From Tenacibaculum sp. MAR_2010_89 (lineage in GTDB: Bacteria; Bacteroidota; Bacteroidia; Flavobacteriales; Flavobacteriaceae), in the NCBI RefSeq assembly GCF_900105985.1, contig NZ_FNUB01000005.1, positions 1,178,001 through 1,242,000 of the forward strand: 64,000 nt of DNA, given 5' to 3'. The notes under the pieces are model-generated. The model was not told the DNA's origin. It searched no databases and saw only the letters and a program-made list of their open reading frames with translations. Shown in pieces: positions 25,726-37,500 of this stretch. The position numbers were made by a program, and so were the translations under genes. How positions within the stretch are numbered: position 1 is the first letter of the stretch; every line of letters starts with the position of its first letter.

Positions 25726-26691
25726 ATGATATACTTAGGGGAAAAAAATATAAAGGATATAGATTTAAATTGGGAACAAAATATTAAAGCAATTGAAATG
25801 GCTACTCGATGTATAGAGTCAAATGATATTGCTCAACCAATAAAGCCATATTTAAGATATGGAGATATAAAAAATAGAATTATTGCAATGCCAGCATTTG
25901 TTGGAGGAAAAATAAATAGATCAGGAATAAAATGGATTGCTAGTTTTCCTGATAATCCACAAAAAGGAATTGCAAGAGCGCATAGTGTTATTGTTTTAAA
26001 TGAAGCAGAAACAGGTAAACCTGTTAGTATAATAAATAGTGGTTCTATATCGGCAATTCGTACAGCTTCCGTTAGTGGTTTAATGATTAAGAAATTTATG
26101 GAACTAAAACGACATAAAAATGTCAAAGTAGGTTTAATAGGTTTTGGTCCAATTGGTCAATATCATTTAGAAATGTGTAATGAATTATTAGGAGAATCTC
26201 TTGAAGAGGTCCTTTTATATGATTTAAAAGATATTTCAAAAGATGATATAAATTCTTCAATAGAAGAAAAAATTAGCATAGTGAACAGTTGGGAAGAAGC
26301 ATATGCGAATGCCGATATTTTTATTACTTGTACAGTATCAAAAGAACCATACATTGATAAAAAGCCTAAAGATTCATCTCTCCATTTAAATGTTTCTTTG
26401 AGAGATTATAAAACAGATGTATTTCCATGGTTTGAAAAGAGTATGGTAGTTGATGATTGGAATGAAGTGTGTAGAGAGAATACAGATATAGAAATGTTTC
26501 ATAAAGTAAATCATCTAGAAGAGAATCAGGTGAGTTATATGCAAGATGTACTAAATGGATTCTTTGAAACTTTAGATGATAAACAACCAATCATGTTTAA
26601 CCCAATGGGAATGGCTGTTTTTGACATGGCTATAGCAGGACATTATCTAAATTTGGCTAAAGAAACAGAAGAAGGAGTATTACTAGAGTAA
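25726..26691 (+). CDS. sbnB: N-[(2S)-2-amino-2-carboxyethyl]-L-glutamate dehydrogenase SbnB
   Basis: A 321-residue member of the ornithine cyclodeaminase / mu-crystallin family. SbnB oxidatively splits the SbnA product into L-2,3-diaminopropionate and 2-oxoglutarate using NAD. It shows KWIASFPDNPQKGIARAHSVIVLN, the RTASVSGL segment and the Rossmann loop GLIGFGPIGQYH (about 137-148). It follows sbnA by 27 bp. The amino acid made here should be a building block for one of the NRPS modules. Confidence 0.93.
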   Translation: MIYLGEKNIKDIDLNWEQNIKAIEMATRCIESNDIAQPIKPYLRYGDIKNRIIAMPAFVGGKINRSGIKWIASFPDNPQKGIARAHSVIVLNEAETGKPVSIINSGSISAIRTASVSGLMIKKFMELKRHKNVKVGLIGFGPIGQYHLEMCNELLGESLEEVLLYDLKDISKDDINSSIEEKISIVNSWEEAYANADIFITCTVSKEPYIDKKPKDSSLHLNVSLRDYKTDVFPWFEKSMVVDDWNEVCRENTDIEMFHKVNHLEENQVSYMQDVLNGFFETLDDKQPIMFNPMGMAVFDMAIAGHYLNLAKETEEGVLLE

Positions 26692-26998
26692 TGTAGCGTT
26701 AAGTGTGTTTTAGCTTTTTAATATCTTTATAAAGGGTTAATAATCATGTGACCACACTTAAAAATCAAACAATTTTAATGATTTTAAATTAAATGATTTG
26801 AATTTTTTAGAAATTCAAGTTAGGAGGACTATTGTCTTTTTTAGAGTTGTTTTAAGAACACTTGTATTATTAAAGAAGTATTAAAATCAGTGGTTTTTTC
26901 AATTTTAAAATAGTAAGAATTGAAAAAAATATCAAAAAAATATCAAAAAAAAAGTAAAATAAAAATTAAAAACAGAACACTTAAACTAATAGATAAAA
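26692..26998. other. Gap with inverted repeats before the exporter gene
   Basis: About 300 bp without a gene. AAGTGTG (26701-26707) is complementary to CACACTT (26753-26759). A perfect 8-bp hairpin TTGAATTT-TTTAG-AAATTCAA occupies 26798-26818 but has no T run. An A-rich tract with repeated ATATCAAAAAAA leads to the ATG at 26999. No clear promoter box is seen. Confidence 0.5.
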
Positions 26999-28933
26999 AT
27001 GGAAAGTATTATTAATGTATCGTACATAATTAATGGTATAATGGCCTTTATAGGTGTATTATATTTAGGAATAGTTGTTTACCAAAAGATGAAGAAAAAA
27101 AGAACTATTCTTTTTACCAAAGAAAATATATTGAATTATTTCTTAGGTTTTTTAGTGCTGGCACCAATATTGGCAGTTTTATATATCATACCTATAGTAT
27201 TTTATGATCCTAATTTTTGGTTAGAAGGAACTTCTCAGTATATAGAAGCTAGAAAAGGAATATATAGCTTTGGCGTAGGGGTTTTATGTTTTTATGCAGT
27301 GTTAAGAGCGTCAATTTTTATGCCTCATGAAAATGAGTATTATAATATTACTCCAAAATTACTATTCTTAAGTTTATTTCCTGGTGTAGCTAGTGCAATT
27401 AACGTGATGATTATAAGTAAGTTTCTTACAAATGATTATGATGCGAAATACTTTTTGTTATTTTTCTTAATAAACACTTTTATTTATGTAATAACTACAA
27501 GAATTAGTAAAAGGGAAACTGTAAATCTAGGAATCTTAACAGCACATAAGTTTAATCTTTTAATAATAGATAAAATTTTTAAAACACCATATAGAAAGCA
27601 AGAGGAAGTAAAGGAAGGAAAGATGTATACCATACTAAATGATGATATAAGAACAATTTTCTCTTTTTCACAAGATATAATTTTAACATATACAAACTTG
27701 ATAACTTTAATTGTAGTTCAAGTCTATTTATTTACTATTGATTGGGCTAGTTCATTAGCACTTTTAGGAATCATAGTTTTTGTAATGGGGTTTCTTGCTA
27801 TACTAGTACCACGTCTTAATAAAACAGGAAATATAGCAAGAGAAAAAAGAGAAGAGTATTCGGAGTTTATATCCGGGCTAATAAAAGGATTTAAAGAACT
27901 AGTTTTACATAAAGTTAAGATAGGTAAATATAAAAAAGACATGGAGGAATCTAGTAAAGTGTCTTATAGTGCAAGTCAAGATTATGCTAATGTTGGAATT
28001 GATGCAAATGTATTTTCAGAGTTATCTTTTACAATAGCTATGGGAGCATCATGTTTGGTTTTTCCTTTAATTTTTAATCTAGATAAACAAATAATAACTG
28101 CTTATGTTTTGGTTGTTTTATTTTTAATGGGACCAGTTACAATAATCTTAAACGGATTACCTCAAGTAGTTCGTCTTAAAGTGTCATTAGATAGAATTAA
28201 AGCATTTATAAAAGATGCAGAGATAGAAGATGAAACTTCAAATGAGTTAATAGATAGAAATGTAATTCCTTTTGTTACAAGTATAGAAGTTAAAGATGTT
28301 TCTTTTACTTATGATAATGAAGATGAGAGTATGAATTATGGAATTGGACCAATAAATTTTAAAGCTAATAAAGGTGAGTTAGTTTTTATAATTGGAGGTA
28401 ACGGTAGTGGAAAAACAACGTTTTTAAAATTGTTAACAGGTCTTTATAAACCTAATTCAGGGAACATTCTTATAAATGATATGGAAACAAGTAGAAAAAT
28501 GTTAGGTGAGTGTTTTTCAGTTATTTATAGTGATTCTTATTTGTTTAAAAAATTATATGACCTTAAAGAAGATAGACTTAATCAAGTAAATGAATGGTTA
28601 GATGTATTACAGTTATCTGATAAGGTTACTATTGAGAACGGTGTATTTAGTACAATAGCCTTATCAAAAGGCCAGCGTAAACGTTTAAGCATTTTAAAAT
28701 CTTATTTAGAAGATAGGCCAGTTTACTTTTTTGATGAAGTAGCTGCTGATTTAGACCCTGAATTTAGAGACTTCTTTTATAACGACTTGTTAGTTAAATT
28801 AAGAGAAGAGGGGAAAATATTGATTATCATTTCCCATGATGATAAATATTTTAGTTTGGCAGATAGTATTTATAAAATGGATATGGGGCAATTGTCTCAT
28901 CAAACTATAGATACATTAGTATTATTCGAGTAG
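26999..28933 (+). CDS. Cyclic-peptide export ABC transporter (SyrD/PvdE type)
   Basis: A 644-residue fused exporter. An unusual N-terminal extension with extra membrane segments (first about 110 residues) precedes the six-helix transmembrane domain (about 120-400). The ATPase domain has Walker A GGNGSGKTT (about 475), the family-specific signature ALSKGQRKRLSIL and Walker B VYFFDEVAADLDP. This family exports peptides such as syringomycin and pyoverdine precursors across the inner membrane. It stands directly before the permease and NRPS genes and gives the locus a second export route. Confidence 0.92.
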   Translation: MESIINVSYIINGIMAFIGVLYLGIVVYQKMKKKRTILFTKENILNYFLGFLVLAPILAVLYIIPIVFYDPNFWLEGTSQYIEARKGIYSFGVGVLCFYAVLRASIFMPHENEYYNITPKLLFLSLFPGVASAINVMIISKFLTNDYDAKYFLLFFLINTFIYVITTRISKRETVNLGILTAHKFNLLIIDKIFKTPYRKQEEVKEGKMYTILNDDIRTIFSFSQDIILTYTNLITLIVVQVYLFTIDWASSLALLGIIVFVMGFLAILVPRLNKTGNIAREKREEYSEFISGLIKGFKELVLHKVKIGKYKKDMEESSKVSYSASQDYANVGIDANVFSELSFTIAMGASCLVFPLIFNLDKQIITAYVLVVLFLMGPVTIILNGLPQVVRLKVSLDRIKAFIKDAEIEDETSNELIDRNVIPFVTSIEVKDVSFTYDNEDESMNYGIGPINFKANKGELVFIIGGNGSGKTTFLKLLTGLYKPNSGNILINDMETSRKMLGECFSVIYSDSYLFKKLYDLKEDRLNQVNEWLDVLQLSDKVTIENGVFSTIALSKGQRKRLSILKSYLEDRPVYFFDEVAADLDPEFRDFFYNDLLVKLREEGKILIIISHDDKYFSLADSIYKMDMGQLSHQTIDTLVLFE

Positions 28934-28972
28934 TATTAATAAATATAAAATTTCATCTTAAATTTTAAAATT

Positions 28973-31363
28973 ATGCTAAAACTTAATTTTTTATTAGTGC
29001 TTAGGCAAATAAAGAAAGACAAAAAATCGTTTCTAATTAATATTTTAGGAGCTTCAGTTGGTCTTACTACTATTGTATTAATGTCGTTGTATATTTTTTA
29101 TGAGAAAAATTATGATAGCTTTAATGAAAATAACGATAAGTTATATAGGGTAGAAAGGGTTGTGAATGATAATATGCAAAATCAAATATTTGATTCAACA
29201 CCTTATGAATTATCTAAAGAAATTAGAGCTTCTTTTCCAGAGATTGAACATTCAGCAAGTGCAAAATATACAAGTAATTTTCTAGCAATAGGAGATAAAC
29301 TATACCCTAGAGAAAAAGGAATATTGGCAGAAAATAGTTTTTTAAAAATGTTTAGTTTTCAGTTTATCTCTGGAGATCGTTTTAAAGCTTTAAAGAATCC
29401 TATGAGTATTGTGGTTTCTGAATCTTTAGGAAAAAAACTATTTCCTAATGGAGATATTTTAGGGAAAACCATCAAAATTAATAAAAAACATATTTTAAAT
29501 ATAACAGGAGTTTTTAAAGATTACCCGAAAAATTCTCATTTTAATATGGAATACATTATTTCTTTTAATTCATTAAAAGAACTTTATGAATCAGAAATGG
29601 AAAAAGGTTGGGGTGAAAGTTATGTTTCTACTTATGTTTTATTAAATAAAAATGCAGAGGTTAATAGCTTATCTAATAAATTAAAAAATCTTTTAACGAA
29701 ACATAATGATTTTAAAGACGGTATTACTCAAACTCTTAGTCTTAGACTTGTAGAAGATATTTATTTGAAGGCCTCGTATGTTAGAAATGACTCTATGGGA
29801 GGTAGAAGAAATACTATGATTTTTATCTATTTATTTATGTTAGTTGTGTTCTTTACAGCTTTCATAACAATAGTCAATTATATAAATATGACTACAACAA
29901 AGTTGATTAATAGAGAGTTGGAAATAGGAATGAAAAAAGTTTTAGGAATTTCTAAAAGACAACTACAATTTCAATTTATACTTGAATCGTTAGTTAAGGT
30001 TATTAGTGTTATAATAATTTCAAGTGTATTGGTGGTTGTTTTACTTCCTGTTTTTAATTCTGTAGTTTCTAGGGAGCTTTCATTTGTGTTTACAGGAAGT
30101 TGGTTATTTGTTTTAAAAATTATATTTTTTAGTGTTTTTATTGGTATAGTAGCAGGTTTATATCCAGTGTTTTACCTGTCATCATTAAAGATTACATCTT
30201 TTCTACAAGGAAATACTTCGATTAAGCGTAGGAGAGGTTTGCGAAAAGGATTAGTGTTTTTTCAACTGTTCGTTACAATTCCATTAATTGTTCTTTCATA
30301 TTACATCGTTTCACAAATTAATTATTTAAAAGAAAAAGATCTTGGTTTTAATAAGAAAAATGTATTGTCAACTTGGGTTAAAGTATCAGATGATCAGGAT
30401 TTAAGTAGTGTTAAGGTTGTGAAGAATAAATTACTTAAAAATCCAAATGTTTTGAGTTTTTCTATTTCAGAATGCGCTCCATTTTTAGGTTTTGGAGATA
30501 AGAAAAAAGTAAATTGGGAAGGTAACAAAACTGATAATAAAGCTAGTTTAAGTACTTATGGAGTTGATTATGATTTTATTGATGTATTTAAGATGGAAAT
30601 GAAGGAGGGTAGATGGTTCTCTAAAGATTATTCAACCGATAAGCAAAGTTCATGTGTGATTAATGAAACAGCAGCTTCGCTTTTAGGGTGGGAAAATCCA
30701 ATTGGAAAAACACTTGATAATGGAAAAATTAAAGTTATAGGAGTGGTTAAAGACTTTGATCAAGTTTCGTTAACACTTAAAATTCCTCCAATGATGTTAA
30801 CTATGAATTCAGATGATAAGAAGTATTTTGTAATTGGTGTTAAAGTTAATGAGAATAATAAATCTGAGACGAGAAGTTTTATTAATAAAACATTTAATTC
30901 ACACTTCCCAGAAAAACCAATAGAATTTGGCTTTTTAGAAGACGGAATGGACGCAGCTTATATGTCTTTATTAGAAAATGTAATGAGAATGTTTATGCTT
31001 GTTTCTATCATTTCCATTTTATTAGTTATTGTAGGCCTTTATACATTAATATCGTTTTCATTAAGAATGCAAAAGAAAATGATAGCAATGCATAAAATCT
31101 TAGGAGCAACTAAAAGAGAGTTGTTTAGACTTATTTTAAAAGAGTATGTGATAATTTATGTTTTAGCAGCTACGTTAGGGTTGATACTAACATATTTCTT
31201 AATACTTCAATTCTCTCAAATAGGACCTTATAATGTTAGTATTAATCCTATAGCCTTTATGATTGTCGTCTTAATTACTTTTTTCATTGTTTTATTTACA
31301 GTAAGTGGAAAAATATGGTCAGCTTCTTCTGAAAACCCAATTAAGGCTATTACACTTGAATAA
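28973..31363 (+). CDS. Large FtsX/MacB-type ABC permease
   Basis: A 796-residue permease with duplicated architecture. It has an N-terminal membrane helix (about 19-43), a first MacB-like periplasmic domain (about 50-245), three helices ending with a KKVLGISKRQL turn, a further helix near 425 and a second periplasmic domain (about 445-645). The last three helices contain HKILGATKRELFRL. Such permeases pair with MacB/LolD-type ATPases, here the one at 23819, although 4.4 kb separates the two genes. Together with TolC and the adaptor it could drive export of the peptide or confer self-resistance. Confidence 0.92.
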   Translation: MLKLNFLLVLRQIKKDKKSFLINILGASVGLTTIVLMSLYIFYEKNYDSFNENNDKLYRVERVVNDNMQNQIFDSTPYELSKEIRASFPEIEHSASAKYTSNFLAIGDKLYPREKGILAENSFLKMFSFQFISGDRFKALKNPMSIVVSESLGKKLFPNGDILGKTIKINKKHILNITGVFKDYPKNSHFNMEYIISFNSLKELYESEMEKGWGESYVSTYVLLNKNAEVNSLSNKLKNLLTKHNDFKDGITQTLSLRLVEDIYLKASYVRNDSMGGRRNTMIFIYLFMLVVFFTAFITIVNYINMTTTKLINRELEIGMKKVLGISKRQLQFQFILESLVKVISVIIISSVLVVVLLPVFNSVVSRELSFVFTGSWLFVLKIIFFSVFIGIVAGLYPVFYLSSLKITSFLQGNTSIKRRRGLRKGLVFFQLFVTIPLIVLSYYIVSQINYLKEKDLGFNKKNVLSTWVKVSDDQDLSSVKVVKNKLLKNPNVLSFSISECAPFLGFGDKKKVNWEGNKTDNKASLSTYGVDYDFIDVFKMEMKEGRWFSKDYSTDKQSSCVINETAASLLGWENPIGKTLDNGKIKVIGVVKDFDQVSLTLKIPPMMLTMNSDDKKYFVIGVKVNENNKSETRSFINKTFNSHFPEKPIEFGFLEDGMDAAYMSLLENVMRMFMLVSIISILLVIVGLYTLISFSLRMQKKMIAMHKILGATKRELFRLILKEYVIIYVLAATLGLILTYFLILQFSQIGPYNVSINPIAFMIVVLITFFIVLFTVSGKIWSASSENPIKAITLE

Positions 31364-31516
31364 AAACATAAAATAGGCTTAATTATTAAGCTTTTAAAAG
31401 TAACGAACTGTTGATATACAAAACATCAATGATATATGTATTATTGAGGTTTCTTGTCTTGTTTTAATGTTGTGTCAATCTTCGGTATACTTTTCATTAA
31501 TTATTACTTACAAATC

Positions 31517-34500
31517 ATGAAAGATCAAAATAAATTTATAGATACTAAGGGGAGTGACTGTATTATTTTAGGACGTACAAACTTGAGTATTCAGTGTGCC
31601 AAAATATTGTTAGATTATGGTATAAATATTAAAGCTTTTATTACTCAGGATATCAATGTTCAAAAGTGGGCGAACTCAAAGAATATTATTGTTTATAATA
31701 CACTTCAAGAGTATCATCAATTACTTAATAATAAAGTTGATTATGTTTTTTCAATTATTTATGGAGCAATTTTAAGAACTAAGGACATTGCTCTTGCTAA
31801 AAAAGAGGCTATTAACTATCACGATAGTTTACTGCCAAAATACGCAGGTGTCCATGCAACAAATTGGGCAATTATTAATGGTGAAAAAGAACATGGTGTT
31901 ACATGGCATCGAATTGATTCGGGAATCGATACTGGTGATATTATTGAACAAAGAAAAGTATTAATAGATTCAACTGAAACCAGTTTTTCTTTAAACTTGA
32001 AATGTTCTGAAGCTAGTTTAGAGGCTTTTGCATTGATAGTTAAACAAATTGAGTTGAAAAGGCAGTTTAAATATCAGAAACAAGATATTGAAAAGCGTAC
32101 TTATGTAGGACGATATAAACGTCCAGAGAATCATAGTTACCTAAGTTGGAATATGCAAGCTGAAAATATGGGGCGATATACTCGAGGACTTGATTTTGGT
32201 CCAACCGAACCGAATATTTTGGGAGTACCTAAGTGGAATTTAGATAAAAATACATTAGTTACAGGAAAATTCTCGATATTAGAAACAAGATCTGAGGAAA
32301 ATCCAGGAACGATTTTAAAAGTATCAAATGCCCCTTTAACAATAAATATAGCTACGGCCACCAATGATGTAATGTTAACTAAAATTACTCTATTGGACGG
32401 ACAAGAGATTCCGAAAGAAATCAAATCTTTTCTTAAAGTAGGACATAAAATAGAAGCTTTAAATATTGATAAATTAAAGACTTTAAAATTAGAAGAGAGT
32501 TCTCTAGTTTACAAAAACGAACAATTTTTCGAAAAGTATATTAGACAATTTGAGAGGACCAATTTGCCTATAAAAAGTATAAATTCAGAGTTGTTTTTAA
32601 CTAAATATCCAGAAGATAAGGTTTTTAAACAAGCAATGAATCTATTGGATTTAACATTTGAAGAATTAATTTTTGGTTTAAAACTGTTGTACCTATCTCG
32701 CATTAATGGTCATGATATAGTTAATGTAGTGGTATATGTTCCTAAACATGATAATGAACAATGTTATTTAGAAAACAGATTACCATTTGTATATAAATTT
32801 AATAAAAGTAAAACTATAGGAGACCATCTTAGAGCTATTGCTAGTCAATACAGTAAGTTGCTTAAAAAGGGGTGTTATGCGAAAGATATTTTTGTAAGAT
32901 ACCCAAAGTTAGAAGGAAAGGATGTTTTTGTTAATCAGGCTATTGGTTTTAAGAATGATAAGGGGATTCAAGGAGCTAAAAATTCTGTTTTATTGGTAAT
33001 TGATAACGAAAATCAATCTTATGAATGGCAATTCAATTCTGAAGATTTTTTGAATCAAGAAGTTAGAATGAATCAAAACTGGTTCAATGTTTTTTGTGCT
33101 AATTCATTAAATAATCTAGATGATTACGCCTCAAAAATTGATTATATTACTAAAGAAGAAAGACAATCTGTTCTTACTTTAGGAAAAGGTAAAGTAATCG
33201 ATTATGAAAAAAAAGAATCTATTATAAATATTTTTTCATCTCAAGTAGAAAATACTCCAGATCAAATAGCATTAGTTTTCGAAGGAGAAAACTTAACGTA
33301 TAGAGATTTAGATAAACGTTCAACTCAACTTGCAAGATATATCAATAAAAAAGTTGAAGAGCAATCATCATTGATTGGCCTTTGTATAGATAGGTCTATT
33401 GATATGATTGTAGGTATTCTAGGAATATTAAAATCAGGTAGAGGTTATGTTCCAATAGATGCTACGTATCCAATGAGTAGAATTAATCATATGATCGAAG
33501 ATTCTGGTCTAGAATTAATAGTAACTCAAGCATCTTATTCAGAGTTGTTTACTAATGTTGAAAATATTTTATTAGATGAAGATAAAGATTTAATAGGAAA
33601 TGAATCAACAAGAGAGCTTGTTTTGCCTTCTAATTCTAACAACCCAGCTTATGTTATTTATACTTCAGGAAGTACAGGGCAACCTAAAGGCGTTTTAGTA
33701 AATCATCAAAATGTTATTAAGTTAGTTAAGGAAACAGGTCCTATTTCAGTACAACCAACAGATAAAGTATTACAATGGTCAAATGTTGCTTTTGATGGTT
33801 CTGTGTTCGATATATTTTGTAGCTTGTTAAATGGAGCTACATTGTGTTTAATCGACAAAAGAACTTCTTCAGATGTAAAAGCTTTATCTAAAACTATAAA
33901 AGAAAATGAAATAAGTATAACTTTTCTTACTACTGCATTATTTAATGTATTTGTGGATACTGAAATTGAGGGGTTAGCACCTTTACGAAAGGTAGTTATA
34001 GGAGGAGAGAAAATTTCTATAAAGCATATTCAAAAGGCATATGATGTATTAGGACCAGGAAAAATGGTAAATGGTTATGGACCTACTGAAACAACCGTTT
34101 TTGCTATTAGTTATTCGTTTGACGAAAAGCCTGTTTATAATGTACCTATAGGGAAGCCATTAAATAATACTAAAGCATATGTTCTTGATGCTTCAGGTAA
34201 TTTATGTGGTATTGGAATCACAGGAGAACTTCATATAGCAGGAGATGGAGTATCTATGGGATACCTTAATGATACAGAAAAAACAAATGCTAAGTTCGTA
34301 GATAGCCCATATGAAGTAGGGTCATATTTGTATAAAACAGGAGACTTAGTAAAATGGTTACCTGATGGAAATCTTGATTTTATAGGGAGAAAAGATAATC
34401 AGATAAAATTGAGGGGCTTTCGAATAGAATTATCAGAGATAGAGTTTCAATTAGATGCTATCGGTGAGATAAAGAATAGTGTTGTATTAATGAAAGAAAT

Positions 34501-37500
34501 TGGAGGTAAAAAGTGTTTAGTAGCGTATTATAAGTCAAAAGAAACTATTGATACTTCAATGATGCGTGACTCTTTGTCTGAAAATCTGCCAGAATATATG
34601 TTACCTTCTTTTTATGTTCATTTAGAAGATTTTCCTCTTACATCTAATGGGAAAGTAAATCGAAAAGCACTTCCAGAGCCAACAGTAACTAGAGAAGAGG
34701 AATATATAGCACCAACTAATGAAATTGAGCATAGATTAGTTGCTATTTGGGCCGATGTATTGAATATAGATACCGAAGTAATAAGTATAAATAGTAATTT
34801 TTTTAATTGTGGAGGAGATTCATTAAACGTAATCTTTTTAAGTAATAAAATAAATAAGGAGTTTGGTGTAAAAGTTTCAGCTAGAGATATTATTGAGTAC
34901 CCTACTATAAAATATATAAAAGATTTTATATCTAATTCTTCAATAGTAGATTATATATCAATTCCTGTAGCTGAAAATAGACCACATTATCCTTTATCTT
35001 CTTCTCAAAAAAGAATGTATTATTTATATGAATATAATAAAGATACTATAGAATATAATGTACCTACGGTTATCACTTTAAGTGGTGCTTTAGATATAGG
35101 AAGATTGAAATTTTCTTTCGAGCAGTTAATTAAACGACATGAAAGTTTACGAACTGTATTTGAGTTTAATGAAGGGGAATTAGTACAACGAATTTTATCA
35201 GACATACAATTTTCTATAAAAAAATTCGATAAAGAACAAAATATACAAGAAATTTTAAAAAGTTTTGTAAAACCTTTTGATTTAAGTAAATCTCCATTAT
35301 TTAGAATAGGATTAACATCTGTTTCTGATGTAGAACATATTCTTATAATAGATACCCATCATATTATTTCTGATGGAATTACAAATTCTATACTAATAAA
35401 GAATTTTTTCTCATTTTATAATAAAGAAAGTTTACCTGAGCTTAGAATTCAATACAAAGACTTTGCGGTTTGGGAAGAAGGAGAAGAATATCAAAAGGAA
35501 GTAACTAAACATAAGAAATACTGGTTGAATAGGTTTTCTAAAGAAACTACAACGCTTGAATTACCTTATGACTATCCGAGACCTAAAAAATTCAATATTG
35601 AAGGTAAAAACCATGCAATAGAACTGGATAATAATTATGTTGAAAGTTTAAATAATATAGCAGATAAAGAGGGGGTTACTGTTTACTCTGTGTTTTTAGC
35701 AATATATAATCTATTATTACACAAGTTAACAAATCAAAAGGATATAGTAATTGGTACTGCAGTTTCAGGAAGATCTCATATTGATTTGGAAGCTATAACG
35801 GGAGTTTTTATCAATACATTAGCTATAAGAAACAATCTTGAAGAGAATTTAACTTTTAGTGAGTTTTTAAGAAAAGTACAAAAGAATAGTCAAGCTGATT
35901 TAGAGCATCAATTATATCCATACGAGGATTTAGTTGATAATTTGAATATAGAAAGAGTCGCAGATAGAAGCCCTTTATTTGACGTATTTCTAAGCTATCA
36001 GTCGATGAAAGATATTTCTTTCTCTAAAAACTCTGAGTTACAGGTAAAGTTGTTTGAAGATTTATTTTCTTTGGCAAAATTTGATTTAATATTCACGATA
36101 CTAGACTTTAGAGATAGGTTTAAATTGAATTTTACATATAGAAATGAATTGTTTAAATCAGAAACGATTACTCGATTTATGTCTTATTTCGTAAATGTAA
36201 TAGACCAAATATTGTTAGATGATACTATTTTAATCGAGGATATAAATGTTTTATCACAAGAGGAAGTAACTCAGCAAATAAATGAATTTAATGACACTGA
36301 TGTTGTATATGAAAAAAAAGAATCTATTATAAATATTTTTTCATCTCAAGTAGAAAATACTCCAGATCAAATAGCATTAGTTTTCGAAGGAGAAAACTTA
36401 ACGTATAGAGATTTAGATAAACGTTCAACTCAACTTGCAAGATATATCAATAAAAAAGTTGAAGAGCAATCATCATTGATTGGCCTTTGTATAGATAGGT
36501 CTATTGATATGATTGTAGGTATTCTAGGAATATTAAAATCAGGTAGAGGTTATGTTCCAATAGATGCTACGTATCCAATGAGTAGAATTAATCATATGAT
36601 CGAAGATTCTGGTCTAGAATTAATAGTAACTCAAGCATCTTATTCAGAGTTGTTTACTAATGTTGAAAATATTTTATTAGATGAAGATAAAGATTTAATA
36701 GGAAATGAATCAACAAGAGAGCTTGTTTTGCCTTCTAATTCTAACAACCCAGCTTATGTTATTTATACTTCAGGAAGTACAGGGCAACCTAAAGGCGTTT
36801 TAGTAAATCATCAAAATGTTATTAAGTTAGTTAAGGAAACAGGTCCTATTTCAGTACAACCAACAGATAAAGTATTACAATGGTCAAATGTTGCTTTTGA
36901 TGGTTCTGTGTTCGATATATTTTGTAGCTTGTTAAATGGAGCTACATTGTGTTTAATCGACAAAAGAACTTCTTCAGATGTAAAAGCTTTATCTAAAACT
37001 ATAAAAGAAAATGAAATAAGTATAACTTTTCTTACTACTGCATTATTTAATGTATTTGTGGATACTGAAATTGAGGGGTTAGCACCTTTACGAAAGGTAG
37101 TTATAGGAGGAGAGAAAATTTCTATAAAGCATATTCAAAAGGCATATGATGTATTAGGACCAGGAAAAATGGTAAATGGTTATGGACCTACTGAAACAAC
37201 CGTTTTTGCTATTAGTTATTCGTTTGACGAAAAGCCTGTTTATAATGTACCTATAGGGAAGCCATTAAATAATACTAAAGCATATGTTCTTGATGCTTCA
37301 GGTAATTTATGTGGTATTGGAATCACAGGAGAACTTCATATAGCAGGAGATGGAGTATCTATGGGATACCTTAATGATACAGAAAAAACAAATGCTAAGT
37401 TCGTAGATAGCCCATATGAAGTAGGGTCATATTTGTATAAAACAGGAGACTTAGTAAAATGGTTACCTGATGGAAATCTTGATTTTATAGGGAGAAAAGA

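Noticed and set aside
31454..31516. Upstream TTG start of NRPS1
   Set aside because: It adds 21 hydrophobic residues before the ATG at 31517, where the formyltransferase domain begins naturally; not a convincing signal peptide for a cytosolic enzyme.
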